64,000 nucleotides of DNA from contig NZ_CP063789.1 of assembly GCF_025860405.1 (NCBI RefSeq), forward strand, positions 1 through 64,000. The letters are read 5' to 3'. The notes below the pieces were generated by a model, which did not search any database, was not told the origin of the DNA, and saw only the letters and a list, made by a program, of their open reading frames with translations. This document shows positions 53,748-62,749 of this stretch, piece after piece; positions within the stretch are counted from its first letter, which is position 1; every line of letters begins with the position of its first letter. This stretch comes from Tolypothrix sp. PCC 7712 (lineage in GTDB: Bacteria > Cyanobacteriota > Cyanobacteriia > Cyanobacteriales > Nostocaceae). Position numbers and translations under genes: made by a program.

Positions 53748-53831
53748 TATAACTTCTACGACAGTAGAAACTTTAAAACAGTGTTCCCAGCTTTCAGCAT
53801 CAGTAATTTAGTCATCAAGGAAGCAAAAAAC

Positions 53832-54539
53832 ATGGCAACTAACTACACCAATGAAGCTATCCGTAATATCTTAATTGGTTTCGGATATTTAGCTCCTGAT
53901 AGTAAGGTTCCTGGTAACAGTCCTCCCTGGAAGACAAATAACAACCCTTTGACAGATGAACCAACCGTCACAGCAATTAAAAAATTTCAGCAAGATTATC
54001 CACCCCTAAAAGCTGATGGCGATGCTGGCGAACAAACCAAGAAAGTCTTGTACGATACAATTGTCAGCCTTCAGAAAAATTTGAAACGTCACGGTTTCGC
54101 TACTGAAGCTCAAATACCTTCAGACAAACCGTTTTATGGGCCAGAAACTTATAAAGCGGTAGAGAGATTTGAGCAAAAACAGGGTTTGACGGTAAATGGT
54201 ATTGCTGACAAGGAAGCACGCATACGTCTAAACCAAACAAGTTTACCAACGAATAACGTTAAGCTAATAGATGTGTGCATTCAATTCAAATCGAATCCGA
54301 AAAAGTCTAGTTATCTCGAAGCACTAAATTATTTAGAAAATCAGTTAAGTCCAGACATTTTAAAGAATTTTACCAACAAGTGGCGACAAACCAATGATGT
54401 CAATCCTGTAATAGTTAAGCTGACAGATGTGTGCAATTCTTATGAGGCAAAACCGCATCAAAATCAAGCACTCAATTACTTACAAGATCAGATATCTCCA
54501 GATGTATATAAGAAATTTACTGAACTTTGGAAGAAGTAG
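53832..54539 (+). CDS. Peptidoglycan-binding domain protein
   Basis: A 235-residue protein with two PG_binding_1-like modules (TVTAIKKFQQDYPPLKADGDAG and YKAVERFEQKQGLTVNGIADK) followed by two similar about 40-residue helical repeats (VKLIDVC...ALNYLENQLSPDIL and VKLTDVC...ALNYLQDQISPDVY). There is no signal peptide, so it may act in the cytoplasm or be exported by another route; a phage-like or secretion-related role is possible. ATG at 53832 has AAGGAAG eight bases upstream and is preferred to the earlier in-frame ATG at 53781. Confidence 0.65.
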   Translation: MATNYTNEAIRNILIGFGYLAPDSKVPGNSPPWKTNNNPLTDEPTVTAIKKFQQDYPPLKADGDAGEQTKKVLYDTIVSLQKNLKRHGFATEAQIPSDKPFYGPETYKAVERFEQKQGLTVNGIADKEARIRLNQTSLPTNNVKLIDVCIQFKSNPKKSSYLEALNYLENQLSPDILKNFTNKWRQTNDVNPVIVKLTDVCNSYEAKPHQNQALNYLQDQISPDVYKKFTELWKK

Positions 54540-54729
54540 TAATTCCTGAAAGTGAAATTTGATATCAAAGAAAATTTTGCTTGAAGTCCTGCACTAGTTA
54601 ACTTCCCACTCCGAGTGGCAGATCGTATCAGCTTGGCTACTTTTCCAAGAGAAGCAAGACAGACGACGAGCTTCGACCGCCTAAGATGCGCGGTCGAACC
54701 TACTGCGATCACTGCTTTTCATCCTTAAT

Positions 54730-54948
54730 CTACGTGATCGCCTTGGCTTTTGTATATTCGATTGAGCCTTGTTCTAAGACGAAGAGAAGCTCTTTTGGTA
54801 GATTCAGCAAAGGTAGCCAATTTTTAACATAGGACTCCCAACTCATTTTGACCAAAGAAGCCAGAACCTGCTCTATAACAGTCATTTCCTTGGGCATAAC
54901 GTTATGCCCAAATTTATCTGCCGCGTGCAGATTATAGTCGTGTGGCAA
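54730..54948 (-). pseudogene. parB fragment, copy B
   Basis: HAADKFGHNVMPKEMTVIEQVLASLVKM and the following residues match the middle of intact ParB; both ends of the gene are missing. The downstream flank (54949-55021, GTATGACAC...CGGTGTT) recurs at 57530-57545 in part and at 58640-58690, so a larger block was duplicated. It holds palindrome copy 2. Confidence 0.8.
54891..54910. repeat. 20-bp palindrome, copy 2 (candidate parS)
   Basis: TGGGCATAACGTTATGCCCA inside parB fragment B. Confidence 0.6.
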
Positions 54949-55200
54949 GGAATATTTGGTTGTATGACACGTTAAAATAGGGTTTCTCAGTCTCGTATTT
55001 TATTCATGAATCGGTGTTCTAGAACATCGAAGCAAAACACAATTGGCATCCAAGTACTATGGTTAGTTTCGTGAAAGTTAGCAGCGCTCCTGAGAGAATT
55101 AACGGTAAAAGTAAGAACAAGCATTAACCTGTACTGGGGTGCCAAACTAATTAGTCCTGACACTGGCAATGGTAAAGTCAAAACAAGCGGAGGTTTTGAT

Positions 55201-55818
55201 ATGGCTCAAGCTTTACCTAAACTATTGACTTTTGAAGAATTTATTGAATGGTTGCCGGAAAACACTGGAAAACGGTACGAATTACACGATGGGATAATTG
55301 TAGAAATGTCTCAACCGAGTGGAAAGCATGAAAAAGTTACGGGATTTTTAGCCGGAGAAATTACCGTTGAATATAAGCGTTTGAAACTGCCATACTTTAT
55401 CCCCAAAACAGCTTTAGTAAAACCACCGAGAAAATCATCGGGTTACTTGCCAGATATCGTATTAATCAACGATGCTAATTTGCAAAATGAGGAATTGTGG
55501 GAAAAAGAATCTACTGTGACTCAAAGTGAATCAATTCCTTTGATCGTTGAGGTTGTTAGTACCAACTGGGAAGATGATTACTACACCAAATTAGGGAATT
55601 ACGAAGCAATGAAGATTCCTGAATATTGGATCGTTGATTATGCAGCCTTAGGAGCCAGAAAGTTTATTGGGAACCCCAAACAACCAACCATTTCTATTTA
55701 TCATCTAGTTGATGAAGAATATCAAGTTGCTCAATTTAGGAATTCGGAACGTATTATATCCCCTACTTTTCCAAATTTAAACCTGACTGCTAATCAGATT
55801 TTTAATGGTGCTTTGTAG
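55201..55818 (+). CDS. Uma2 family (DUF820) putative endonuclease
   Basis: A 205-residue Uma2 protein: LTFEEFIEWLPENTGKRYELHDG, GYLPDIVLI, PLIVEVVSTNW and YWIVDYAA match the PD-(D/E)xK-like core of this family, which is greatly expanded in cyanobacteria. The metal ligands are probably the Asp of PDIVLI and the Glu of VEVVS. Whether it is an active nuclease or a domesticated mobile-element gene is unknown. GGAGG lies seven bases before the ATG, so it is well supported as expressed. It is bracketed by parB fragments and an IS. Confidence 0.85.
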   Translation: MAQALPKLLTFEEFIEWLPENTGKRYELHDGIIVEMSQPSGKHEKVTGFLAGEITVEYKRLKLPYFIPKTALVKPPRKSSGYLPDIVLINDANLQNEELWEKESTVTQSESIPLIVEVVSTNWEDDYYTKLGNYEAMKIPEYWIVDYAALGARKFIGNPKQPTISIYHLVDEEYQVAQFRNSERIISPTFPNLNLTANQIFNGAL

Positions 55819-55854
55819 GGTCGCAAAGAATATGGAAACCATAATTGCAAAGGT

Positions 55855-57379
55855 CAGTAGACCTAAAAGTTCTGCGATCGCGCACAGAGCATACCTATAA
55901 AACTGACTGTTGTCAAAAAAACCGTATTATTAGATACATTTTTTAGAAAACTCCTTGAGCAGCCATAAATAAGTAAAACTCATTAATCACCGAAAAAGTT
56001 AAGGGTAACGCGCCCACCAAAACATAGTTCTGGATCTGTAGTATGCAATTTTTGTAAAGTATGGAGGTAAAGAAGCAAAATTGAGGATTATTTAGTTTGG
56101 CTATGAGTTCAAGAGAGCCAGTTTTAACTGATAGTAAAACCTTAAATGAAGTAGTTAACTGTTTAACAGAACATATTCCAATTCCTACTCAAGGTAAATG
56201 TGAACAACAAAATATCTTTGAAATTTTAATTCGAGCAGCCACCCAAAGGGATAGTATTGAAAACACAACCAAAGTCTTAAAAAATGTTCCGACAAGCAAC
56301 GATATTCGTTACCATTTAGATAAATATTCAGATTTAAAATCTCTAGAATTAGACTTAAATACAGCACTACAAAGCCGTTTACCAGAAGGAATTCGACAGG
56401 GGAAGCAAAAAATAGCTATTGATTTTAACTTAATTCCTTATTATGGTGAACCATCACCATCGGAAGCCCCATATATTTATAGAAGTCAAGCTAAAAGTGG
56501 CACTTGTTCTTTTTATGCTTACGCTACTGTCTATGTAATTAAGAAAAATAAACGAGTCACCTTAGCTATTAAAGCTATTCAACAACAAAATACTAAGGCA
56601 GCGATTATCACTTATCTTTTAGCACTGATTGAACCTTTGAATCTGAAAATAGAACGATTATATTTAGACAGAGAATTCTTCTGTGTACCTGTAATTAGAT
56701 GGTTACAAGCTTTGGATATCCCATTTGAAATGCCAGTTATTGTTCGAGGCAAACATGGCGGAACTAGACAATTAATTAGAGGGCGGCGTAGTTATAAGAC
56801 TAGTTATACTTTAAACAGCGATAAATATGGCTCAGTTACTTTTAATGTGTGGATAGTTTGTACATATAAAAATGGTAAAAGACGAGCGCATGGGCGGGAG
56901 TTTTTTATTTACGCTGTTTATAAAGTTAAGCTGTCATTACATTCAATACATGATGACTATCGTCTTCGTTTCGGAATTGAAAGTAGCTATCGGATGAAAA
57001 ATCAATGCCGCATTAAAACAACTATCAAAAATCCAACAATTAGACTTCTGTTTGTAGCTTTGGCGTTTTTAATTATTAACGTTTGGATTTATCTAGTATG
57101 GCATTATCTTAGCCGTTTAAAAAGAAGTACTAGACAAGTTTTTTCTCATCTATTTACCCTCAAACAGATGCTTGAATTTTTACGTCAAGCTGTAGACCGC
57201 AACTATGGGGTAAAGAGCGAAGTGTGTTTACCATCTGGCTGAATCTTGGTTGATTTTTGGATGCTAATTTATAAAGTAATCTTATCATTGAGCTAAACTC
57301 TCAGCTTTTGTATATTTCCCTCAAAAAATGTATCGTAAGCTACCATTTTTTAGCGATCGCAAAACTTTTAGGTCTACTG
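55855..57379 (+). mobile_element. ISH3-like (IS4 superfamily) element, copy 2
   Basis: A 1,525-bp copy in the opposite orientation to 51798-53322, flanked by AAGGT direct repeats (55850-55854 and 57380-57384). It is inserted inside parB fragment C. Confidence 0.88.
56097..57242 (+). CDS. IS4-superfamily (ISH3-like) transposase, copy 2
   Basis: A 381-residue transposase identical to that of copy 1, with intact DDE region residues (IAIDFNLIPYYG, LYLDREFF, RFGIESSYR). Both copies therefore appear functional and recently transposed or duplicated. Confidence 0.88.
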   Translation: MAMSSREPVLTDSKTLNEVVNCLTEHIPIPTQGKCEQQNIFEILIRAATQRDSIENTTKVLKNVPTSNDIRYHLDKYSDLKSLELDLNTALQSRLPEGIRQGKQKIAIDFNLIPYYGEPSPSEAPYIYRSQAKSGTCSFYAYATVYVIKKNKRVTLAIKAIQQQNTKAAIITYLLALIEPLNLKIERLYLDREFFCVPVIRWLQALDIPFEMPVIVRGKHGGTRQLIRGRRSYKTSYTLNSDKYGSVTFNVWIVCTYKNGKRRAHGREFFIYAVYKVKLSLHSIHDDYRLRFGIESSYRMKNQCRIKTTIKNPTIRLLFVALAFLIINVWIYLVWHYLSRLKRSTRQVFSHLFTLKQMLEFLRQAVDRNYGVKSEVCLPSG

Positions 57380-57510
57380 AAGGTAGCCGATTTTCAAATA
57401 GGATTCCCAAGTCATTTTCCCCAAAGAAGCCAGAACCTGCTCTACAACAGTCATTTCCTTGGGCATAACGTTATGCCCAGATTTATCTGCGGCGTGCAGA
57501 TTATAGTGCT
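57380..57510 (-). pseudogene. parB fragment, copy C
   Basis: Bases after the IS (AGGTAGCCGATTTTCAAATA...) continue a parB-like segment through palindrome copy 3. The few parB bases to the left of the IS show that the element split this fragment. Confidence 0.75.
57460..57479. repeat. 20-bp palindrome, copy 3 (candidate parS)
   Basis: TGGGCATAACGTTATGCCCA inside parB fragment C. Confidence 0.6.
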
Positions 57511-57828
57511 GTAACATGGAATATTTGGTTGTATGACACCTCTAATAACAAAGATACTGCTTCTGTCATCAAAGTTATTCTTTACACAAATAACAGCATG
57601 AAATAGGATCAAAAACTAACTACAAAATTTCTACAACAGCTTCTCAAGTTTCTCTAACAACGCTTCAAACTCTTGCTGTTTTTCCGGATCATTCCAGGAT
57701 TTAACTTTCTTCGCCTTAGTATAAATTTCTTTCAGTCTCTGCGGATATGTAGCTTTCTTATCCGTTCTACCTTCATCCCCTTGTACTTCTGCGGCTTTCA
57801 GTTTGGCAATTTTTTCTTGGATTTGAGT

Positions 57829-58363
57829 GTGATTTGAACTAAAAATTGAGATTTTAACCCATGATATGCTTCAGAAATGAGTATCCAGTTTTTAGTTCAC
57901 TTTTAGTATTCGAGTTTTTGTACTAATAATGATTATCGTGTAGCCGATAAAAAGACTGATAAAAGCGAAGTTTGTATCAATCCTTCGACTTGATTATCAT
58001 TATTATTCAGCTACGGTTTAAGGTTAGCGATCGCGCAACAACAGAGCGATCGCTTGTTCAATGAAATATTTGATTTGTACTCAGATATCTATTAAAACAA
58101 ACGTTTTGAACCATATCATGGGTATTTGAACCATATTTTGAATTGAAAGTTTAAGTTAGAACAATTTTTTCAGGGATTTTTTGTGCAAGTTTTGTCTAAT
58201 TATGTTTTTTCAACTCATTCTCTAGTTATGATTCAGAATTTAAACTCTCACTCATAATTTGATTCAAAGTTTTAATTTGTGATTAGCGCGAAAGCCTGAA
58301 TTTTCGTTAACTCTTTTCTAGTTTATGGTTCAAAATTTTTCTCATATTTTGATTCAAAGCATA
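57829..58363. mobile_element. Non-autonomous 535-bp insertion
   Basis: Flanked by TTGAGT (57823-57828 and 58364-58369). It contains repeated TTTGAACCAT-type motifs on both strands and a near-repeat CTCAT(A/T)(A/T)TTTGATTCAAAG at about 58252 and 58341. No gene was seen. Complex repeated ends recall Tn7-like terminal regions, so it may be a deleted derivative. Confidence 0.55.
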
Positions 58364-58593
58364 TTGAGTCAGAGATAAATTTTGAGCGATGGCAGCCTTC
58401 AGTAGAGACTTGCGCTGCTTTTCATTCTTCATCCGCGCGATCGCTCTAGCTTTTGTATATTCAATTGAGCCTTGTTCTAAGGCGAAGAGAAGCTCTTTTG
58501 GTAGATTCAGCAAAGGTAGCCGATTTTTCACATAGGATTCCCAAGTCATTTTCCCCAAAGAAGCTAGAACCTGCTCTACGACAGTCATTTCCT

Positions 58594-58613
58594 TGGGCAT
58601 AACGTTATGCCCA
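58594..58613. repeat. 20-bp palindrome, copy 4 (candidate parS)
   Basis: TGGGCATAACGTTATGCCCA at the edge of parB fragment D; homology to parB stops directly beyond it. Confidence 0.6.
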
Positions 58614-58711
58614 GTTATCTACGGTGTGCAGATTATAGTGCTTTAAAATAGGGTTTCTCAGTCTCGTATCTTATTCATGAATCGGTGTTACCTGATATGT
58701 CCTTACTGACC

Positions 58712-59149
58712 TCAACCATCCTGCTGCGACCAATCTTCAATATTTAATCCTGATACTTGAGAAAAATCTCGATAGTTTCGCGTCACCATAACTGCATTAT
58801 TCGCCAAGGCAATTGCAGCAATTCGCATATCCTTCTGTAATCGCTGTTTCGATAATGTTGGATTTTCTCTTAGCAATCGCTGAAACGTTTTCCCTGCTTT
58901 CTCATCAAAGTCCAGTACCCTTACCCTTCCGAATAGAGCAACTGTCCGGCTCAACTTTCCATACAACCTCACAACATCTTCAACTTCTCGCGCATCATTT
59001 ATTCGCACTACCCAACCATTAAACAATTCCTGAACCGTCACAATGGAAATCGCAACCTCCGCCCCCTGGTAAGCTACCTTGCGGCTCACCTGCGGATGAC
59101 GGTCTAATAACAAAGATACATGATCCGTATCTAACAACCAAAGACTCAT
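58712..59149 (-). CDS. vapC: PIN-domain toxin (VapC-like)
   Basis: A 145-residue PIN ribonuclease: LLDTDHVSLL (first Asp), VQELFNG (Glu), KDMRIAAIALANNAVMVTRNYRDF (later Asp and Asn-Tyr-x-Asp region). VapC toxins cleave tRNA or rRNA. The start overlaps the antitoxin stop as ATGA, as expected for an antitoxin-first operon. A fragment of this gene start remains at 50602-50625. Confidence 0.88.
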   Translation of the reverse strand: MSLWLLDTDHVSLLLDRHPQVSRKVAYQGAEVAISIVTVQELFNGWVVRINDAREVEDVVRLYGKLSRTVALFGRVRVLDFDEKAGKTFQRLLRENPTLSKQRLQKDMRIAAIALANNAVMVTRNYRDFSQVSGLNIEDWSQQDG

Positions 59150-59463
59150 GCAGCGCCACTTATATCTAACTCACGTTCCGTCCGCAGTTCTGCCGCCAGA
59201 TCCGCAAACTCTTTATCTCCTTCAAACATCCCAATAAATTCTGTCCAGGGATTATTTGCAACTTCCAGCGTCAAAACCTCAATATTCGCCAGCCTCACCC
59301 TAACCTTCTCCTGTACAGCCGCGATCGCCGCCTCACGGGTTTCAGCTTCGGCAACACAATCTGCCAACTCCGGCACTGATGCTCTAAAATAGCCTGACTC
59401 AACTCGTTCAACCAGAACGTGAAGAGACATATTATTTAAATTTGTGACGGCTTGAAGATTCAT
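59146..59463 (-). CDS. Antitoxin of the VapC-like toxin (HicB-like fold)
   Basis: A 105-residue protein whose core (LHVLVERVESGYFRASVPELADCVAEAETREAAIAAVQEKVRVRL) resembles the HicB/DUF antitoxin fold. The C-terminus (PWTEFIGMFEGDKEFADLAAEL) would wrap the toxin. It is coupled to vapC by ATGA. The ATG at 59463 is used; ATG at 59430 (MSLHVLVE) is equally possible since neither has a strong ribosome binding site. Confidence 0.75.
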   Translation of the reverse strand: MNLQAVTNLNNMSLHVLVERVESGYFRASVPELADCVAEAETREAAIAAVQEKVRVRLANIEVLTLEVANNPWTEFIGMFEGDKEFADLAAELRTERELDISGAA

Positions 59464-59571
59464 AGGCTAAGATATCTGTTTACCTTTTCCCATAATAATG
59501 CTTCTGTCATCTTTGTTATTCTTTAGGCGAACAACAGCATGAAATAAGACCGAAAACTAACTACAAAATTT

Positions 59572-60507
59572 CTACAACAGCTTCTCAAGTTTCTCTAACA
59601 ACGCTTCAAACTCCTGCTGTTTTTCCGGATCATCCCAGGATTTAACTTTCTTCGCCTTAGTATAAATTTCTTTCAGTCTCTGCGGATATGTAGCTTTCTT
59701 ATCCGTTCTACCTTCATCCCCTTGTACTTCTGCGGCTTTCAGTTTGGCAATTTTTTCTTGGATTTGAGTCAGAGATAAATCTTGAGCTATGGCAGCCTTC
59801 AGTAGAGACTTGCGCTGCTTTTCATTCTTCATCCGCGCGATCACCTTGGCTTTTGTGTATTCGATTGAGCCTTGTTCTAAAGCTTGCAAAAGCTCTTTTG
59901 GTAGATTCAGTAAAGGTAGGCGATTTTTCACATAGGATTCCCAAGTCATTTTCCCCAAAGAAGCTAGAACCTGCTCTACAACAGTTATTTCCTTGGGCAT
60001 AACGTTATGCCCAGATTTATCTGCGGCGTGCTTCATTTGCGTCAGCAATGATTTTACCTGCTCTGGAGTTATATCTAGTTCCACTGCTAGAAGGTTCAAT
60101 ATGCCCTGTGTTTCTTCCACAGGATTTAAGTCTTCGCGTTGAAGGTTTTCAATCAGAGCAATTTGAATAGCTTCCTTATCATTCAACTCCCGAACGACAA
60201 CAGGAACTTCCAGAAGCTTTAGGTCTTTCGCTGCTCGATAGCGTCTCTCTCCAGCAACTAACTCGTAAATATTACCTTCTACAGGACGGACAATTAATGG
60301 TTCAAGAATGCCATATTGTTCAATAGAAGCTTTAAGTTTTTCCAGCTTTTGGATATCAAAGTAACGCCGTGGTTGGCTTTTAGGCAGAATGATATTTGCT
60401 AACGGTAGCAAATTAATATCTTCAGACTTTTGTTCAGTATGACTGACAAAAGCATTAAGAACTCCACCAAACTGAAACTCTTCAGGCGTTTTCTTTCTAG
60501 CTATCAT
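59572..60507 (-). CDS. parB: ParB-like partition protein (intact)
   Basis: A 311-residue ParB. LPLANIILPKSQPRRYFD and LIVRPVEGNIYELVAGERRYRAAK form the CTPase/ParB N-terminal domain with the GERR motif, followed by ALIENLQREDLNPVEE, a helical DNA-binding region with GHNVMPKEITVVEQVLASLGKMTW, and a C-terminal dimerisation region. It pairs with ParA, whose stop overlaps its start by ATGA. The coding sequence contains the palindrome at 59994-60013, which encodes GHNVMP. Four partial copies of the gene lie upstream at 50.7-58.6 kb. Confidence 0.9.
   Translation of the reverse strand: MIARKKTPEEFQFGGVLNAFVSHTEQKSEDINLLPLANIILPKSQPRRYFDIQKLEKLKASIEQYGILEPLIVRPVEGNIYELVAGERRYRAAKDLKLLEVPVVVRELNDKEAIQIALIENLQREDLNPVEETQGILNLLAVELDITPEQVKSLLTQMKHAADKSGHNVMPKEITVVEQVLASLGKMTWESYVKNRLPLLNLPKELLQALEQGSIEYTKAKVIARMKNEKQRKSLLKAAIAQDLSLTQIQEKIAKLKAAEVQGDEGRTDKKATYPQRLKEIYTKAKKVKSWDDPEKQQEFEALLEKLEKLL
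59994..60013. repeat. 20-bp palindrome, copy 5 (candidate parS, inside parB)
   Basis: TGGGCATAACGTTATGCCCA inside intact parB. Some bacterial parS sites, such as that within B. subtilis spo0J, also lie inside the parB gene. Confidence 0.6.
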
Positions 60508-61262
60508 GAGATTTTATCCAATTTCTTTGCAATTTCTTGTAGCAACTCTATTGCAGGGTGTTTTGGGTTATAGAGAGCTAAAGGTTTACGGCTTTGGGAA
60601 GCATTGGCAAAGTCAGTGCCTCTAGGAATCGCTGGCAGTACCGCGCCAATTTTTGATAACTGTTCATTGATGGCTTTCAAACTCTGTTCTCCTTGAGATG
60701 TCCGTCCATCATACATAGTCGGCACAATACCAGCAATTTTTAATTTTTTATTTGCTAAGTTGAGAACCTCAAGAATAGTGCTTAACAGCAGTTGGGTGCC
60801 TTTGAGTGCTTTAAATTCTGTTTGGATAGGAATTAAGACGTGTGTTGCCGCAACCAAGCTCATGATGCTCAAAATTCCCAAACTAGGCGGGCAATCCAGC
60901 AAAATTAAATCATATTGGTCTTGTACGTTTTCCAATACCTGTTTAAGGCGAAGTTCCCGCATGATCGCTCCTGCCAGTTCCATTTCAGCTTTGCTGAGAA
61001 TTATATTGGAAGGGGCTAAATCCATACCGTAAATATCATGGATAATCGTTAGTTCTTCCTGTTGAACCAGTGCGTGATAAAGAGTTTTATCAAGCTCCAC
61101 AGGTTCCAATCCCATAAAGGTTGTCAGGGAACTCTGCGGATCAACGTCAACAAGCAAGACTTTTCGACCACGTTCCACAAGATGATAACCAATATTCATC
61201 GTCAAAGTGGTTTTGGCGACACCCCCTGATTGGTTAAAGAAAGCAATGGTTAAAGCTGTCAC
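60504..61262 (-). CDS. parA: ParA partition ATPase
   Basis: A 252-residue ParA/MinD-family ATPase: Walker A-type NQSGGVAKTTLT (residues 10-21), LLVDVDPQSSLT (A') and YDLILLDCPPSLG (Walker B). The signature lysine of the deviant Walker A motif (KGGxxK) is replaced by Ser12, a substitution found in other cyanobacterial ParA-like proteins as I recall. It forms an ATP-dependent gradient for ParB-bound plasmid. There is no N-terminal HTH, so it does not autoregulate directly by that route. Confidence 0.9.
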   Translation of the reverse strand: MTALTIAFFNQSGGVAKTTLTMNIGYHLVERGRKVLLVDVDPQSSLTTFMGLEPVELDKTLYHALVQQEELTIIHDIYGMDLAPSNIILSKAEMELAGAIMRELRLKQVLENVQDQYDLILLDCPPSLGILSIMSLVAATHVLIPIQTEFKALKGTQLLLSTILEVLNLANKKLKIAGIVPTMYDGRTSQGEQSLKAINEQLSKIGAVLPAIPRGTDFANASQSRKPLALYNPKHPAIELLQEIAKKLDKIS

Positions 61263-62225
61263 TTTTTATCTACCTTGAATGGATTATAGATTTTTGTTAT
61301 CTCAGACTATTATCATTTCACTGCGTTTGCACGAATTGTAACCAGATAAAAATAAAGTATTTCAGCCAGAAATGCCAGTAGTCTGAGCAACAAGTAATAC
61401 CAATGCGTAAGAGCCGCTGATGCTGAGGAAGTTCTGATGCAGGACTAAAAAACTGCCGAAACTAGTACTGAACTATGTCAATCACGTAAAGCAGAATTTT
61501 TCCGTCGCTACAAAGTTGGAATTAGATCATTGTTAGCTGAGAAAGATTATGACAGCTTGTATCTCCAACTACGGATGTACTATTTGACGCTGGGGCAGAA
61601 GTCTCTTACAACTCATGCTAGCAAATCTGCAACAGCGCAAATTGACAAGTATGTTTCCAGGAATTGCCTTTTCTAACCATAATTGCTGATTCTATCAGCA
61701 GTGCGATGCCTTCTCTGCGAGAGGCTTGTCTACGACACGCTCCGCGAATGCCAAGGGCGGGCGCAGCTATTGTAAACTTTTTATCAAGAAAGTTATCATA
61801 AATACGTACTTGTCTACAAATAAAAATAAAGCATTGAAAAGTGCATAAGAATATTATTTAGTCAACTATTTCTAGGAATGAAATTTTGGCTAATGGTGAT
61901 AACAAATATATATAAAGTTGAAATAATTTTACAAAAATTGTTCCGCTCTAGTAACTTGGACTAAAGTTTTTTTATTGTTCCTTTGCAAAATAATTAAGCT
62001 TGTTGCTCAATCAAGTTGATTTCTAATAGTTGAATTTCGTAGAAGCAAGGAACAGTCAGGGCAAAGGCATCTAAATGGCTCTTGATAATTATCAAGATTA
62101 AGAACCCAAGCTCATAATCAGTATTCATCAAATCTTAGAGGGAAAAACCCTCACAATAGCCTCTAATGAAAGGCATCAGCCTTCAAACGACAGTTAGACA
62201 ACTTTACTAATCTTTGGCATTCATT
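61263..62225. other. Noncoding stretch between parA and conjugation genes
   Basis: Contains a possible gene remnant (61449-61676) and, near 61700-61760, a short cyanobacterial dispersed-repeat-like sequence (CTGCGAGAGGCTTGTCTACG). No promoter could be fixed. It presumably holds the divergent promoters of parAB and the transfer operon. Confidence 0.4.
61449..61676 (+). pseudogene. Possible gene remnant
   Basis: A 75-codon open stretch (RKAEFFRRYKVGIRSLLAEKDYD, LQLRMYYLTLGQ) without a good start codon. The same frame continues upstream (ADAEEVLMQD) beyond an in-frame TAA at 61446, which suggests a broken gene. Family not recognised. Confidence 0.3.
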
Positions 62226-62702
62226 ATGCAAAGAAAAATATTCGCTGTGGCTTTAGCTTTGCTTAAAGCATCTATGCAAGTAGATAGTAAAGCAAGAATT
62301 AATCTTGCCACAAAAAACTTACTTGATAGATTATTTCCAGTACGCTGGCAATTAGTTTCAGTAGCAACCACGCTCTCTATTGCCTTGCAATCAAGAGCAG
62401 CTAGAGCAGATTCAATATTTTCTAATGCCCAAAAAGCAATGGAATGCATAATTACTAATGCGTCAGCAGGTGGAGCGATTAGTAATGCAGTTCTGACTAG
62501 TCTGCCAATGATTTTATTTACCGCCTTGACAATAGTTTTATTTGGTTACTTCTGCTTCTCTGTATATCAAGGAGTTGCGGCTTATGGGCGCGGTGAAGAA
62601 GTGAGCAATGTCATTCAGCAGCCAATTTTCACTTTTATATCTGTGATATTGATTGTAGTATTTCAATCTCTGCTTTTTGGTAATAACGCAGCTTGTAGTT
62701 AA
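62226..62702 (+). CDS. VirB2/TrbC-like pilin candidate
   Basis: A 158-residue protein with a long leader ending LSIALQSRAARA, a likely signal-peptidase site, and two later hydrophobic helices (VLTSLPMILFTALTIVLFGYFCF and IFTFISVILIVVFQSLLF) separated by a short polar loop. This is the plan of VirB2/TrbC conjugative pilins. ATG at 62226 (MQRKIF) is preferred to one four codons upstream. It is followed by a VirB4-like gene, which supports a transfer role. Confidence 0.55.
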   Translation: MQRKIFAVALALLKASMQVDSKARINLATKNLLDRLFPVRWQLVSVATTLSIALQSRAARADSIFSNAQKAMECIITNASAGGAISNAVLTSLPMILFTALTIVLFGYFCFSVYQGVAAYGRGEEVSNVIQQPIFTFISVILIVVFQSLLFGNNAACS

Positions 62703-62749
62703 TTCTGGCTTTGCTTTCAGACACCCTATGCTATGGCTCTAAAAATCTG

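Larger units (their letters stand above)
57638..58613 (-). pseudogene. parB fragment, copy D, split by an insertion
   Basis: 57638-57828 matches the 3' end of intact parB (59573-59768), and 58370-58613 matches its middle. Between them lies a 535-bp insertion with six-base direct repeats TTGAGT. The 97-residue open frame at 58307-58600 ends with insertion-derived residues (YALNQNMRKIL), so it is not a genuine protein. It holds palindrome copy 4. Confidence 0.85.

Noticed and set aside
58307..58600. 97-residue ParB-like protein
   Set aside because: Its C-terminus is encoded by the 535-bp insertion and its N-terminus is missing relative to intact ParB, so it is scored as a pseudogene.
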